Source of the DNA: Prunus persica
Taxonomy: Eukaryota > Streptophyta > Magnoliopsida > Rosales > Rosaceae
Assembly (NCBI RefSeq): GCF_000346465.2
Contig: NC_034012.1
Span: 21,301,169-21,365,168 of the forward strand
Direction of reading: 5' to 3'
DNA: 64,000 nucleotides
The position numbers and the translations under genes are program-made. Position 1 is the first letter of the stretch. Each line of letters begins with the position of its first letter. Under the pieces are notes generated by a model. It was not told where the DNA came from. It worked only from the letters and a program-made list of their open reading frames with translations, and made no database searches. Below are positions 36,632 through 48,770 of the stretch, piece after piece.

Positions 36632-38996
36632 CTGTCGCGAACTCCCCCCTCCCCCCGATTAGAGTTTTGTGGCGCCGTCACCACCACGGAGCACCACCGG
36701 CCACGAGGCCGGACTCATTCAAACCGCTGCCACCTCCTCTTCCCTTTCCTATCACTCTTAGCCCTTAGAACCACCGGTGCTGGCCGGAAATTGCAAAAAT
36801 CCGAGCGGGTGTGATCAAAACTTCACGGCCGTCGTTCTCCGTCGTCCGGCCACCAAATCGGACAATCCAGGTATGGATTTTGAACCTCTTGAGCTGTTCT
36901 AGCTGCCTGTTGGGTAGGATTCAATCGGTTCTTAACGTAGGTAATTGATTTTTCGAATTGGAAATTTGGCCGATTTTCGGCCTCCGAGTTCGGCCACTTC
37001 CGGTCAGTTTTTGAGGTAGGTCCAAGAACAAAAGTGGCTCCAAATATGGTGTTATATCTAGGGTAGGAGTTTGGAGCCGTGGTTTTGAGATTTTCCGGCG
37101 ATACGTAATCGCTTTAGACACCCAGCGCTGCCGGCACGTGTGGCGGCGCGTGGGTGAGGGTAGTGAAGTGGCACTATGTCTCGATGAGATCCTTAGGTTG
37201 TCACGAGCGCGTAGGAATTCGTGGATCTCAATTTGGATACCGTTTGAGCGTTGAACGGATTTTCCATAGTGTGCGATTTCCGGGTTCAATATGGTTGAGC
37301 CATTGGATCGTAATCAGTTTCAGATATGTTAAATTAGACCATTCCAATATCATTTAGGATTCAACGGATCGTGAATCGGAGTCCCGGATACTCCGAAATC
37401 GCGAACCCTAGGGCTGGAGTTTAGAAATTATGCAATTGTACGATCATGATCAATCCGACCGTCTGATCGAGACCAAACCCTCGGGGCATGTGTCCTAGGT
37501 CTATTGGAACTTCTAGAGGCTTCCGGATCATACTTGCGAGGTCATGGACCCGCGGGGTCCCGGGTTGACTTTTTGGGACTTTAGCGCTTTTTGAGTCCCA
37601 AGATACTGCTAAACTATCCCAAGTGGAACGAAAGCTTTTATGGGCATAGGAATAACTTTAATTTGACGCATGTACTTCTAGGAGCCGGGGGTCAGAGTTT
37701 TTAAATTAATACTATATTATATTAATAGAATATTATGGTCATTGAATCAGGCACCCGGGCACCAGTTGACCCGCAGGAGGGACCTTCAAGAGGTCCAGCG
37801 AGCACGGACTACCAGTAAGTGGACTCTTTGTTTTTATAAATGAATTTAAGCAGTTCAGTTTCAGTTACCGTATTTGATCTTGAATAAATTTTATTCAAAG
37901 ATTAGTGTTATAAGCTGTTTTATGCTTTTGAATATTTTATTTTGCATGCTGCCGAGTGGAATACCCTTTAATGGATATAAAAAAAGAAATTCTAGTTAAT
38001 TATCAGATAAATGGCAGCATAATTTTAAAGGTTACAGGAATTCAGTTATCCAGCTGATTTTCTGCAGAAATTGTATATTTTCCTAAATCACCTTGTACCC
38101 AGAGATTAAAAGTTGCCTTCGGATTATATTGGTTGCCTTCGGTTTAGTCAGCATACTTGACAGTTGTCCCACGAGTTCTTTGGTACTCGAACTCGTGTGG
38201 AGCGAGTGATGCGGATCAGGTGGACTACGGTCTCCTGAATCCTGCGAGTTGCTGCTCGGACTGACTTTGTGTCACTGAGACCTGCGAGCATGTGTCACCC
38301 ATGGTGATGCAAGGAATTGACGGCTAAGGAATTGACGGAAATAAAGGGTACACCTAGGTGGTAGTTTTAAACTGTTTTCAATGCCTTAAGAAATTAATGT
38401 TGACCACGAGTATGCTTGGCTTATATACATGTATAATTATATGAGTGCATTGAATTCAGAAATAAAGAGAATAAATTAGTTTGTATAACTGTTTTTACAG
38501 TGGGGTTAATATGTTCATATGCTATTTTCTATACTTTGTTTTTGGGTCCACTCACCCTTTTTAATGTTTTGCGCCCCCAGGCAGTAGACGTGCACAGGAA
38601 TCCACCACTGGGCTATTTTCCACCTTCCGCGCCTTCCTTTTGATGTAGGACTTTTTGTTTTGTAAAAGGATTGACTCCTTTGTAAATTCTTAGTAACCGC
38701 TCTAATGTTTTGCCCTAGACTTAGAATTGAACTGTTGGAATGTATATATATGTATGTTGGCAGTTGGTTGTATATATATATATATATATATACTTGTTTG
38801 GCAGGTGTAAATGTTTTGGTATTGATCCAGTTACAAGGGAGACTCTGTCGATTTTTTGGTAGGAGTCAACCTTGTTATTTTATCGTACTTTATATAGAAG
38901 GGCAATTAGGTCATTCGTGCCTGACATCCGCCAGGTGTCGGACACGCACAGGGTCCGGCTCGGATTCCAAAGCGAAATTTGGATCGGGTCCTGTCA
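36308..38996 (+). mobile_element. Solo LTR, 2,689 bp, gypsy-type, with 5-bp TSD
   Basis: Starts TGTAATAACCC and ends GGGTCCTGTCA, with CTTGT directly repeated at 36303-36307 and 38997-39001. No internal coding region is present, so this is a solo LTR left after LTR-LTR recombination. It belongs to the family seen at 1-2381, 7277 and 9027. It interrupts the Copia-1 gag and is antisense to it. It contains a short (CT)n tract and a (TA)n tract (38770-38793). The long LTR starting TGT(A)ACAACCC and ending in GTCA resembles chromovirus-type (Tekay/Del-like) LTRs, but that is from memory only. Confidence 0.92.
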
Positions 38997-39182
38997 CTTG
39001 TCATCCTGAAGAAACAGAGAAGGAGCAACGACAACACTGTTGACGAAGGACATCAGGTTGCGACTCTTGAGGAGAGGGAGAATCTGGGCCAACCAAAGGG
39101 GATAGTTATTGCGATCAAGCTTGATATGAACAGCTTGAGAGACAGAGGGAAAAGCAGCAACGGAATAAGAAGAAGAAGCCAT
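38997..39182 (-). pseudogene. Copia-1 gag, N-terminal piece
   Basis: Starts MASSSYSVAAFP and includes LDRNNYPLWLAQILPLLKSR, matching the Copia-2 gag start. It is cut after about 60 residues by the solo LTR; CTTGT on each side is the target duplication. Confidence 0.85.
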
Positions 39183-39255
39183 GGGGAAAAGAAAAACAAA
39201 AATAGATAGATAGAAGAGAATTTTCAGACTATAAGTCAATAGGCTCTTGATACCA

Positions 39256-39474
39256 TGAAAGAAGTGGAACGTATGAGGTAAAGCCTCAATCATCATGAGG
39301 GCATATTGTATTGATTTATACAGTATTACAGATAGAGTCCTATATCAAATATGATAAGGATACAATGTCATCAGATAACCAAGAGGAATCCCACATGGGA
39401 TAAATGTAAATACAAGATAGAGTCCTAAGGACAATAGTCATCTAATAGCATCCTCATCATTATTTCACCCAACA
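39256..39474 (-). repeat. Copia-1 5' LTR, 219 bp
   Basis: The minus strand begins TGTTGGGTGAAATAATG at 39474 and ends CACTTCTTTCA at 39256, directly before the PBS. It is the only LTR of this element in the window. The outer flank is TCTAG (39475-39479). Confidence 0.85.
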
Positions 39475-39493
39475 TCTAGAAACATAAAAGTAC

Positions 39494-39539
39494 CTTCAAG
39501 GTGAAATATAGCTTTCTGCCCAAGACGCATCCTATGTTC
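39494..39539 (-). pseudogene. RFC3: RFC3 exon 10
   Basis: Encodes EHRMRLGQKAIFHLE plus one base, between TTTTACAG and GTACTT. Copia-1 begins 20 bp downstream, at 39474. Confidence 0.93.
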
Positions 39540-40340
39540 CTGTAAAATAGTGAAATGAAACTCCAATGTAAAAATATTTACAGTAATCAAATACTGACTT
39601 TAATAAACTATTTCTAAGCTGAGCCACAAGCTTATATTCGGCCTGACAACAAAACCTGCTAGTCTGCTACTCATAATGTGTTCATCACATTAACAAGATA
39701 AAGGTGATGAAATTTGTCTACTGCCAGATTTCTGATGCGACTCAGTAACCTTATAGTCGCTTTATCCAAATTGCTCAATTGTGCTTCTGTTTATCAAAAG
39801 TAAAGTACGGGAACACCAACAGGAAGTGAAGAATCATCCTTGGTCTTTTATCTTTTCTTTTCCATTTTTCTGGGAGATAGATCAATATTACCCCAACACG
39901 ACATAGCTCCCAGTACCCTACATTGCATCAGAGATTGATGATCAGATTCCTTCCACCAACTCTACTGCCCTATAATATAATTAACAACAAATAGCTGTTC
40001 TGCCTTTTTTTCATCATCTACTATAGTATATATAAATCAGTAGGACATGGGGGATATTTTCAAGATGAAGGAAAATGACTATTAGGGCATTATGAATCGA
40101 AATCAATGACTTGCTCACTTTGATTCACTTGTAGCCGGGTCAGTATGATATGTATATGGGCACCAATTGTACAGCATAAGAGATTGCAAGTTCACAAGGG
40201 TTATAGATGCTCAGAGACATAAAGCATGATCAAAACCACATTGTGGAAAAGAACTACTGTCAGAATCAAGACTTTTGACCTAGACTTGATTATATACTTA
40301 CATAATATGCATTTTCGTCCAAAATAAACAAAATACCTAC

Positions 40341-40415
40341 ATAATATGCAGCCCAATGGCAGACCTCGTGCTTCAACTCTGCATCCAACTTCTTCAATAA
40401 CTCATAAAGAAGCCT
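40341..40415 (-). pseudogene. RFC3: RFC3 exon 9
   Basis: Encodes RLLYELLKKLDAELKHEVCH and WAAYY between TTTCTCAG and GTAGGT. Frame intact. Confidence 0.94.
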
Positions 40416-40491
40416 CTGAGAAAAAGCAATTAGAAGCTTCAAATCAATTGGGAAAAGAATCATACAAAATAATAGAGGGAAAGATCTATAC

Positions 40492-40542
40492 CTTCAACAC
40501 AATATCTGCAAGAATACATTTATGAAGTAGCTCATACAACTT
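40492..40542 (-). pseudogene. Decayed duplicate of RFC3 exon 8
   Basis: Reads LYELLHKCILADIVLK followed by GTATAG. It lies 109 bp downstream of the true exon 8 with matching intron flanks ('gaggGAAAGATCTATACC' against 'aaagGGAAAGAAATCTTACC'), so it is a partial tandem duplication. It retains a donor but lacks the LYQVRQ start and a good acceptor. Confidence 0.8.
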
Positions 40543-40600
40543 AAAGAAAATAGGTGTGGTAAAAAAATTGTAAAAAACAACAAAGGGAAAGAAATCTTAC

Positions 40601-40670
40601 CTTCAAGATGATCTCTGGAGGAATACAATTAAGAAGTAGCTCATACAACTTTTGCCGCACCTGATAAAGC
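40601..40670 (-). pseudogene. RFC3: RFC3 exon 8
   Basis: Encodes LYQVRQKLYELLLNCIPPEI and ILK, with acceptor TTGCTTCAG and donor GTAAG. The family usually has VRGK where this copy has VRQK. Confidence 0.93.
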
Positions 40671-42401
40671 CTGAAGCAAATCATAAGATAGTTTTAAGAA
40701 ATACTAGAAGATTAAAAATGAGAGGTTAGGAATCATCTGTCCTATTTCTATAATCGTGAATATAGTTAGGAAAATAAAAGGAAAAGAATTCAGACTTTAG
40801 ACATCACTAATTTTATGCAACAAAATAACAATACGGAATGTGTGAAATCCTTTCACGTAACATAATTGCATTATGGTCAACAAGGGACTGCTGGTCACTA
40901 TTTTCATGCAATTAATTCAATCATAAGTTACAAAAGGTGACGCTTCGATAAGAGAGCAGTATGATCCTGCAAATACATATTCTATTTTATGCTACATGGC
41001 ACCCATGCATGATGCCTTGAATTTCACAAGGCTTGGCCATTTGCTTCTAAGATATTCCTTTTTTTACCTCCCACTTTCATGCTTTCTAGATATACAACAG
41101 TGTCACATTTGTAGATGAAAGACTGACCAAATCAGGACATCATAGGAGGTTAGACATCAAGTGATGGCAGAATGAGTACGTCTCACAAGATTAATCCAAC
41201 AAGCGTATATACAGAAGTTATGTCAAATTTGGCTATGTTGCTATATTTTGCTTCACCGCCAGAAAGAGAAGCCATAACTATCTACTTAGTCTGCTTGAAG
41301 ATGAGACATTGAGACTGACAAAGATCTAATGGCAGATTAATATTCAGTAACACGTTGAAAAGAAGAGAAAGGGTGAGGATGGATAATACATACATCAAGA
41401 TACCACAAAGTCAAGGCATGTGGCAAAGTAATTATGTTACAGATAACTGAGTAGTACAAGCATATTGCACTCTACGTGGTACAGAAAGATGGACAAAAAG
41501 AAAGTTTAATGGCAAAACATAGGCTCCCGATGGACAAGAAACTCATCATCATAATTATACCAAAAGGATTAGCCCTAATTCTTTGGTGAAGACACCCAAA
41601 AAAGAAGCTAATTTTACTACTTTTTCTACACTATATCCACTTCCTCCATCCTACCATCAAAACCTATTAGTCTTTTTTTAGAAAAATTATCCACATAAGA
41701 TCCAATATCACAGACCGTCAAAGAGTAAATGCCTTTTTGCTGCCCCATATCAAAGTAATGACGGAAAACCCACATCACTCGAAGCACATTCAAAACCAAG
41801 CCCAATTTTGCGTTGTGAAGTGGATATGTACTACCAGGTTACAAAGAGATCAATAAATAGCTTCTCAATCTATCAAATTGGTTGAAAACACCACAAAAGA
41901 AACAGAAAAGCAAATACAAGAAACAAGCAACAAACATCACTAGACCACAGCTAGCCAATCCAGCATAAAGAAGAAAAAGAAATCTCTCAAAAGTCAAAAG
42001 TAACCGATGCCCATAAAGATAGCCAGACTTTGACTCTATCCCAAGGTGATGACCCGAAGAAATATCTCTTTTAAAGACATAGCTACTACCCTACCCAACA
42101 TTAGAAGATAGACCTGAAATAAGAATACCAATCAAACTGATTAAAAGGTAAATCTCCTACCCCTAGAAAGGCACCCTTATATTCTACCACGTTACCATTA
42201 GATGGGTTTTTTCTTTTTTGTTTTTTTAACACCTAGTAGGGGGTTCAAATGTGTAACATAAATCTGTGGAATTCCCACATTTATCTTTTCGTAATTTATT
42301 GAGTTGGATTTGATCATTAACTACAAAACGACAATTTAGAACTAACTACGACAAAAATATTGCAATAAATGCCAATATTGTAAAGTGCAGAAAAACCAAA
42401 C

Positions 42402-42540
42402 CTTTTTGGGCTCTGCTCCTTCATTACATCAGATGCAATTTCAGAAACATATCTGCTCCTTCATTACATCAGATGCAATTTCAGAAACATACTCCTCCCA
42501 ATCCATTGGGGGTATTGCCTGGTTACTTGTAAAGGGATAC
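42402..42540 (-). pseudogene. RFC3: RFC3 exon 7 with 40-bp tandem duplication
   Basis: Opens with the codon remainder and YPFTSNQAIPPMDWEEYVSE. A 40-bp segment is repeated exactly (42412-42451 and 42452-42491), moving the frame and exposing TGA at 42441-42443. Copia-2 is inserted 4 bp before the exon, and its target duplication CCTAC includes the acceptor AG. Confidence 0.93.
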
Positions 42541-42544
42541 CTAC

Positions 42545-42723
42545 TGAAGGAATTTGAATCTCTTCGATACCTTTATTGATAAACAATATAGGAAATATAT
42601 ACACAACCAATACTTGGTGATTACACAACATATCTCCTATTCTAGGTAAGGAATATACAGACATAAATACATATAATTGGCAAGTAAATCATATCTCAAT
42701 CATATCAGCATTAACATCCATTA
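42545..42723 (-). repeat. Copia-2 3' LTR
   Basis: On the minus strand TAATGGATGTTAATGC to AATTCCTTCA. Compared with the other LTR, I count five substitutions in 179 bp, implying a fairly recent insertion. Confidence 0.95.
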
Positions 42724-45700
42724 CACCCCCGCAAGCCGACGGGGCGGTGAGGCACAGGCAACTTGGACCGGAGTAAGGAGAACTGGGCAGATGATAAGCC
42801 CTTAGTAAAAATGTCAGCAATCTGATCAACTGTAGAACAGTATGCAACAAGTAACTCATTCCAGACCACCCGTTCACGAACATAATGATAATCCACCTCC
42901 ACATGACGAGTGTGAGAGTGAAAAACAGGATTAGAAGCGAGAGAAAGAGCACTAATATTATCACACCAAAGCTTGGGACAAGGAGCGGGAAGATGAAGAT
43001 CTTGAAATAAAGCACAGAACCATGAGAGAGCGGCGGCAGTGTAGGCAAGCTAACGGTATTCCGCCTCAGTAGTAGAGCGTGAGACACCGCGTTGCTTCTT
43101 AGAACTCTAGGAGAGTAAGTTAGTACCCAAGTAAACACAATAACCACCAGTGGAGCGACGGTCATCAAGATTCCCCGCATAATCAACATCAAAGAACGCA
43201 CTGAGAAAGAGAGTGCTAGGCGAATAGAATAACCCATGAGTGAGTGTGCCAGTCAGATAACGAAGAATACGTTTGACAGCGAGCCAATGAGTAGTAGTGG
43301 GTTGATGCATAAATTGACACGCCTGATTAACAGCAAAGGCAATATCTGGACGAGTGAGAGTTAAGTACTGAAGAGCCCCAACTGTACTACGGTACTCAGT
43401 GGGATCAGGAAGAGGATCCCCATCAGAAATGCTAAGACGACGGCCACTAATAGCTAGGGTTGGCACAGGTTTAGCTTTATGCATGTTAACACGCTTGAGA
43501 AGGTCGACGACATACTTGGTTTGAGTAATAGAAAGCCCAGATGGAGTATGAACAAGCTCCATGCCCAAGAAATAGTTGGCGGGGCCAAGATCCTTCATAG
43601 AGAACTGGCGGCCCAAGTCAGAGATAAGGGTGGTGATGTGAGAAGGATCGGACCGTAGCAAGAATATCGTCCACATAAATCAACAAATAAATGTGAATAG
43701 AGCCTTGAGTGTACACAAAGACAGACGAATCAGACTGAGAAGCAATAAAACCCAAGCGAAGCAGGTGAGAAGAGAAATAGTGGAACCAAGCGCGAGGGGC
43801 TTGCTTAAGACCATAAAGGGAGCGTCGTAAGCGGCAGACATGATCAGGATATGTGGGATCAACAAAGCCGACAGGCTGGCGCATATAAACCTCCTCATCA
43901 AGATAGCCATGTAAAAAGGCATTCTGAACATCCAACTAACGAACAGGCCAACTAAACTGCACAGAAAGAGCCAAGATAAGGCGAATAGTAGAATGATTAA
44001 CAACAGGACTAAAGGTTTCGCCATAGTCAAGGCCTGGTTGCTGATGAAAACCATTGGCCACCAAGCGAGCCTTATAACGCTGAATAGTGCCATCAGAATT
44101 CCGCTTGACCCAAAAACCCACTTGTTTGGCAATACATTCATAGCAGGAGTATGAGGAACTAAAATCCAAGTCCCAGCATGAAGAAGAGCATTAAACTCAT
44201 CTGCCATGGCAAGACGCCATTCCTTAAGCTTATTAGCCTGCGAGAAAGATGTAGGCTCAAACGAATCATTAGTAGAAACCAACGCATGATGCGCATATTT
44301 AGGATTAGGTTTACGGACACCAGCTTTAGCACGAGTAGCCATTAAATGAGTACTGGATACACTTACCAGAGAAGTATCAGAAGGAGGAGAAGATGTACCA
44401 GATGGAACAGGGACAGCAGATGGAAAAGCAATTTTACGGTGTGGGTCTCTAGAATATGTTTGTGAGAAACGAGAAGGAGGGGGTGTAGGCTAAGTGACTG
44501 GCGGGCTAGGAAAGCGGGGAAGAAAAGGCAGACCTGGAGGGATATGTGACGACATAGATGGTGAGCTCGGAGGAGGAGCGGACACGGCAGGGAGTGGGGC
44601 AGGGTCAGAAGGAGGCGGGTCAGGGGAAGCAGTTAGTGCAGCTGCTAGAGCCGAGAGAGAAGGTTGGGCCTAGAGCATCGGAGGAGTGAGGTGGGAGGAG
44701 ACAGAGCCGCGGGAGGTAAAAGTAGGGCCAGGGAGAAGGAGAACTGTCCAGAGCAGTAGTAGCAGAGGCCTTGTGAAAAGGAAAAGAAAGTTCATCAAAC
44801 AATACATGACGAGATAAAAAGACACAGTTGGAAGAAAGATCTAAACAACGATAACCTTGATGATTTAAAGAATAACCTAAAAACACACACCTAGAAGACT
44901 GAAATTGAAATTTATTAGAATTATATGGACGTAAGTAAGGAAAACAAGCACACCCAAAAGTTTTGAGATAGGAGTAATTGGGGACTTTGTGAAATAAGAT
45001 TTCATAAGGTGATTTATGATAAAGTAATTTAGAAGGGAGACGATTAATGAGATAGACAGCGGTATGCATAGCCTCAGCCCAATAGGAAGAGGGCATAGAG
45101 GCATGGGCCAAAAGTGTGAGGCCAGTATCGACAATATGACGGTGTTTGCGTTCAGCTAAGCCATTTTGCTCAGGGTGATGAGGACAAGAGAGATGGTGAT
45201 GAATGCCATGATGAGATAAAAAATCCTTAAATAAATTATTAGTGTATTCCCCACCCCCATCAGATTGAAAAGCCTTAATTTTAGTAGAGAACATATTTTC
45301 GACCAACGCCTTGAATTTAACAAAATGAGAGAAGACTTCAGATTTTAACTTCATTGGGTAAATCCAAGAATAACGGGAAAAATCATCAACAAAGAGAACA
45401 TAATAAGAAAAACCAGAAATTGATTTATTTGAAGAACTCCACACATCAGAGTGAATAAGTTCAAGCGGTGCAGTAGAAACATAAATAGACGGACTAAAGG
45501 GTAACTTAACACTTTTACCCAATGGACATGACTGACAAAAAAAAGAACCAGACTGAGAGCCAGAAAGCGGTAATTTATTATGAGAAAACAAAAATTGTAA
45601 AGTAGATGAAGCAAGATGACCAAGACGAGAGTGCCAAACAGAGCAACCGACACGAACATCTAGCAAAGCAACACGATCAGGCAAAATGTGAAAGGACTTA

Positions 45701-47145
45701 TTCGGGTAGAAGGAAAACGGATATAGGCCATTGCTACTCTTGCCCAGGAAAAGAATCTTCCCCGTCGCCAAATCCTGGATAAAAAAGCAATCAGGGAAAA
45801 AGGTGAAGAAACAATTGTTGTCAGTGGCAAATTTATGAACAGATAAAAGGGGAAGAGAGGCATCAGGACAATGAAGAATATTATTAAGAGAAAAGGAAGA
45901 GTTAAGGTGAGAGATACGAGAGTGACCAATATGGGTAATAGGCAAACCTGTTCCACCAAGAACACGTCCAACATTGTCGGAACCATGATACTCTCTAGCA
46001 AGGGAAAGATGGCTTAAGTCATTGGTGGTGATGTGGGTGTTAGCCCCAGTATCAGCAACCCATTGTTGTGCGCCACCATGGGACAGATGGTGAGCAGTCA
46101 TGCCTTGAAGATGAGTAGGAGGAGTAGGCACGGAAGTAGCCTTGGAAGGACAAACAGCAGCAACATGTCCAAAACCACGACAATTGTAACATTGCAAAGG
46201 CCCACGAGAAGAAGAATTAGACCCAAAAGAGGAGGGAGGAGAGCCCAAGGGAGGAGGCCCAAGAACACCTTGAACAGAATTGTGGTAACGACGCGGCTGT
46301 GAAGAAGAGGATTGGGAGAAGCCGTAAGACCCAAAGTTCGAAGCAGAACCAAAACGCGGGGCAGAGAGCAAGTTGCGACGATCCGAAGCACGACCGGCGA
46401 AGCCACCGCGATCACCAAAATCGCGCCCACCAAGGCCATCGCGACCACCACGGGAAGCAACCATGGCTGTCGCACCGGAAGAGATAGCCGGAGAAGACGA
46501 AGCTTGAAAACATCGTTCAGCCGATAAGAGAAGGGCTTCAAGGTCAGGCATGACGATGGGATTCTCACGAGCTTGAGTGGCAGCAACCGTAGTCTCATAA
46601 AGCGGACCAACATTATTCATAACCACAGCTAGAAGATCAGATTCATGAACGGGAGCACCTGCCAATGCCAAGTTATCTGTAATAGAGTGGATACGATCCA
46701 GAAAATCAGTGATGGAAGAATCACCACGGGTCGTGCGAAGCAAATCGCTACGAAGCTGAAGAAGACGATTTTCATTCAGAGAAGCGAAGTGAGTTTCAAG
46801 CGCCAACCAAGTGTCATGTGCGGTGGTTTTGGTAGCAACCGTAGCAAGAACTTTATGATGAAGAGAACCATTGATGAGAGAGAGAACAAGTTGATCTTTC
46901 TGAACCCAGTCCTCATAGTCGGGATTGGAGATGAGAGACGGAGGAGAAGACTCACTTTCCTTGGCCTTGGGGTCTGAAATGGTGGGAGAGGGACTCGGGC
47001 AGCTACCGTCGACATAGGAGAGCAAGCGGCAACTGCGAAGAACAGGAACAATCTGAGCAAGCCAGGTCGGGTAGTTATCACGTTCGAGACGAACAGAGAT
47101 AACGTGACTGATGCTAGAAAGGTCAAGAGCAAAGGAGGAAGCCAT
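42711..47145 (-). pseudogene. Copia-2 gag-pol with frame breaks in the RT half
   Basis: An open frame of 841 codons from ATG at 47145 carries gag (RDNYPTWLAQIVPVLR), a zinc knuckle CYNCRGFGHVAAVC (around residue 320), protease WVADTGANTH, and integrase with WHSRLGH, CQSCPLGK, HSDVWSSSNKS, SDGGGEY and QNGLAERKHRHIV. Beyond 44620 the frame is broken at least three times, but RT and RNase H remain recognisable: [54 protein letters not shown] and, near the end, ADIFTKGL. The polyprotein would not be made intact. The lineage looks Ale/Retrofit-like, from memory. Confidence 0.9.
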
Positions 47146-47220
47146 GAGATCGAGAAAAGGGAAGAAGAAAAAAAACTAGACGATGGATCGAAGACGTTAA
47201 GTCTCAGGCTCTTGATACCA

Positions 47221-47399
47221 TGAAGGAATTTGAATCTCTTCGATACCTTTATTGATAAACAGTATAGGAAATATATACACAGCCAATACTTGGTGATTAC
47301 ACAACATATCTCCTATTCTAGGTAAGGAATATACATACATAAATATATATAATTGGCAAGTAAATCATATCTCAATCATATCAGCATTAACGTCCATTA
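47221..47399 (-). repeat. Copia-2 5' LTR
   Basis: On the minus strand TAATGGACGTTAATGC to AATTCCTTCA, followed by the PBS. Same length as the 3' LTR. Confidence 0.95.
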
Positions 47400-47539
47400 C
47401 CTACAACCACATTAATAAGTACACAGAAAGACTATAGATATTAGGAATGTGCAAATTCTACATGGTGCACAGAAGAAAAAGAACGAAAAGAACTGCTTGG
47501 TGCAGCTGATGATCAATAAGAAGAACTATGAAACTTAAC

Positions 47540-47676
47540 TGTTGAACACGGCAAGTTTCTAATGACAATATAGCTCCCCTTAAGCTCCTATTTGATGTTT
47601 CAGCTATACGAGCAGCAAATCCATAAGGAAGCTGCAGCCCTTCTTTCTTTCCAATGAACTCCAATACTTTCATAAT
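47540..47676 (-). pseudogene. RFC3: RFC3 exon 6
   Basis: Encodes IMKVLEFIGKKEGLQLPYGF and on to ILSLETCRVQ, ending within a CAG codon (CAACA|GTTAAG). This phase matches the G that opens exon 7 at 42540. The family usually has SLRRA where this copy has SLRGA. Confidence 0.93.
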
Positions 47677-47796
47677 CTGGCACCCGAAAAAATGAATTTA
47701 TTTAAAGAGGAACGAATTAACAGTGGAAGTCAACATACTTGACAATCTTTTATCTAACACAAGCAATTATACAAGTTGGAAGACAGAAAATTCAAC

Positions 47797-47978
47797 CTGT
47801 TCTTCTGTTGGTGCATTTATTCGCACATTAAGACACCGAGACCGGATTGCTTCAGTAACCTTTGACGAGCTATTACAGCATAGTACTAGCCTGCAATAGG
47901 CATTATATTTCTCCATAGTTCTTCGAAGAGAATGTTGTGCTTCTCTTGAAAGTTTGTCAACTTCATTCAGCACTAAGA
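47797..47978 (-). pseudogene. RFC3: RFC3 exon 5
   Basis: Encodes LVLNEVDKLSREAQHSLRRT, continuing through the sensor-1 region LCCNSSSKVTEAIRSRC to INAPTEEQ. The acceptor is ATATTAG and the donor GTTGAA. The frame is intact and highly conserved. Confidence 0.95.
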
Positions 47979-48303
47979 CTAATATTGCAAACAGGACATA
48001 GTATCAGTATACACTCTTAAACATTTAGACACCCAAATACTTTTTCATCTAACTGCAATTTTTACTTTCCATTTTATTTAATTCTTGGTGCAAGCTGGGG
48101 AGGAAAAGGAAGAATACAATGCCAGTTTCACAGTACTGTGAAAATGATGAGAAACCACATAAATAACCATAATATAAACAAGTAATTCATTCAACTAAGA
48201 GATAAATTTAACCAAATAAAAAGAATACGACCTGCATACATTGAAGTATATCTACAAAGGAAATACTAATAAATGATCAGCAAGTAAACTTATTTAAAAC
48301 TAC

Positions 48304-48472
48304 CTTTATATCCTTTTTTCCCTTTTGTGTCAATGGGTCTATTTTTAGCCATTTCTTTAATTATCTCTTGAACAATATATCTGTCCTGAAACCCTGCATC
48401 ACTAGGGCTCAGTTTAATATGGTTGGTGCTTGATAATGTAGTCAGCTCTATATCAATGGTTCTACTTCCAGC
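48304..48472 (-). pseudogene. RFC3: RFC3 exon 4
   Basis: Encodes AGSRTIDIELTTLSSTNHIK onwards to IDTKGKKGYK plus one base, between TTTTCAG and GTAGTT. The open frame is intact within the exon. Confidence 0.95.
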
Positions 48473-48770
48473 CTGAAAATAAACCAGAGAAGCATTTTAG
48501 TTCAAATGCAATACAAAATTAAAGGATAAACTAAGAAAGTGGAGTCCAAATACCAGTTATAAGGTGCTCAAAAATGCACGTACTATGTAATCAACAAGGA
48601 TGATATTAAGAAAACAAAATACAGATCTATCATAAAACATAAATGTTGTTACTAAAAGTCAACAAACCCAAAATATCTTGAAATAAAGGAGCATGAAAAG
48701 ATAAATAAATTCACCTAATACATTATACTTAGCTAAGGGGAGGTGTTAGCCATTCATCAAGGAAGACATC

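Larger units (their letters stand above)
19378..39474 (-). mobile_element. Copia-1 retrotransposon, broken and nested
   Basis: The 5' LTR is 39474-39256, followed on the minus strand by PBS TGGTATCAAGAGCC. Coding pieces are 39182-38997, 36307-34396 and 20549-19378. They join once the solo LTR (36308-38996) and CACTA element (20550-34395) are removed, as comparison with Copia-2 shows. The element is cut in the RT domain, after MRQPIGCVNPQFPDH, by the TRIM; the rest of RT, RNase H and the 3' LTR are missing. It lies in RFC3 intron 10, in the same orientation as RFC3. Confidence 0.9.
42545..47399 (-). mobile_element. Copia-2, complete copia retrotransposon, 4,855 bp
   Basis: Two 179-bp LTRs (42545-42723 and 47221-47399) differ at five positions that I counted. 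CCTAC flanks the element at 42540-42544 and 47400-47404. PBS TGGTATCAAGAGCC follows the 5' LTR on the minus strand, and the polypurine tract GGCTTGCGGGGGTG precedes the 3' LTR. The coding region is nearly complete. It is inserted at the intron 6/exon 7 boundary of RFC3, in the same orientation as the gene. It is related to Copia-1 but not identical. Confidence 0.97.

Noticed and set aside
45048..46613. Leucine-rich minus-strand and basic plus-strand ORFs within Copia-2
   Set aside because: They are shadows of the 841-codon gag-pol frame.
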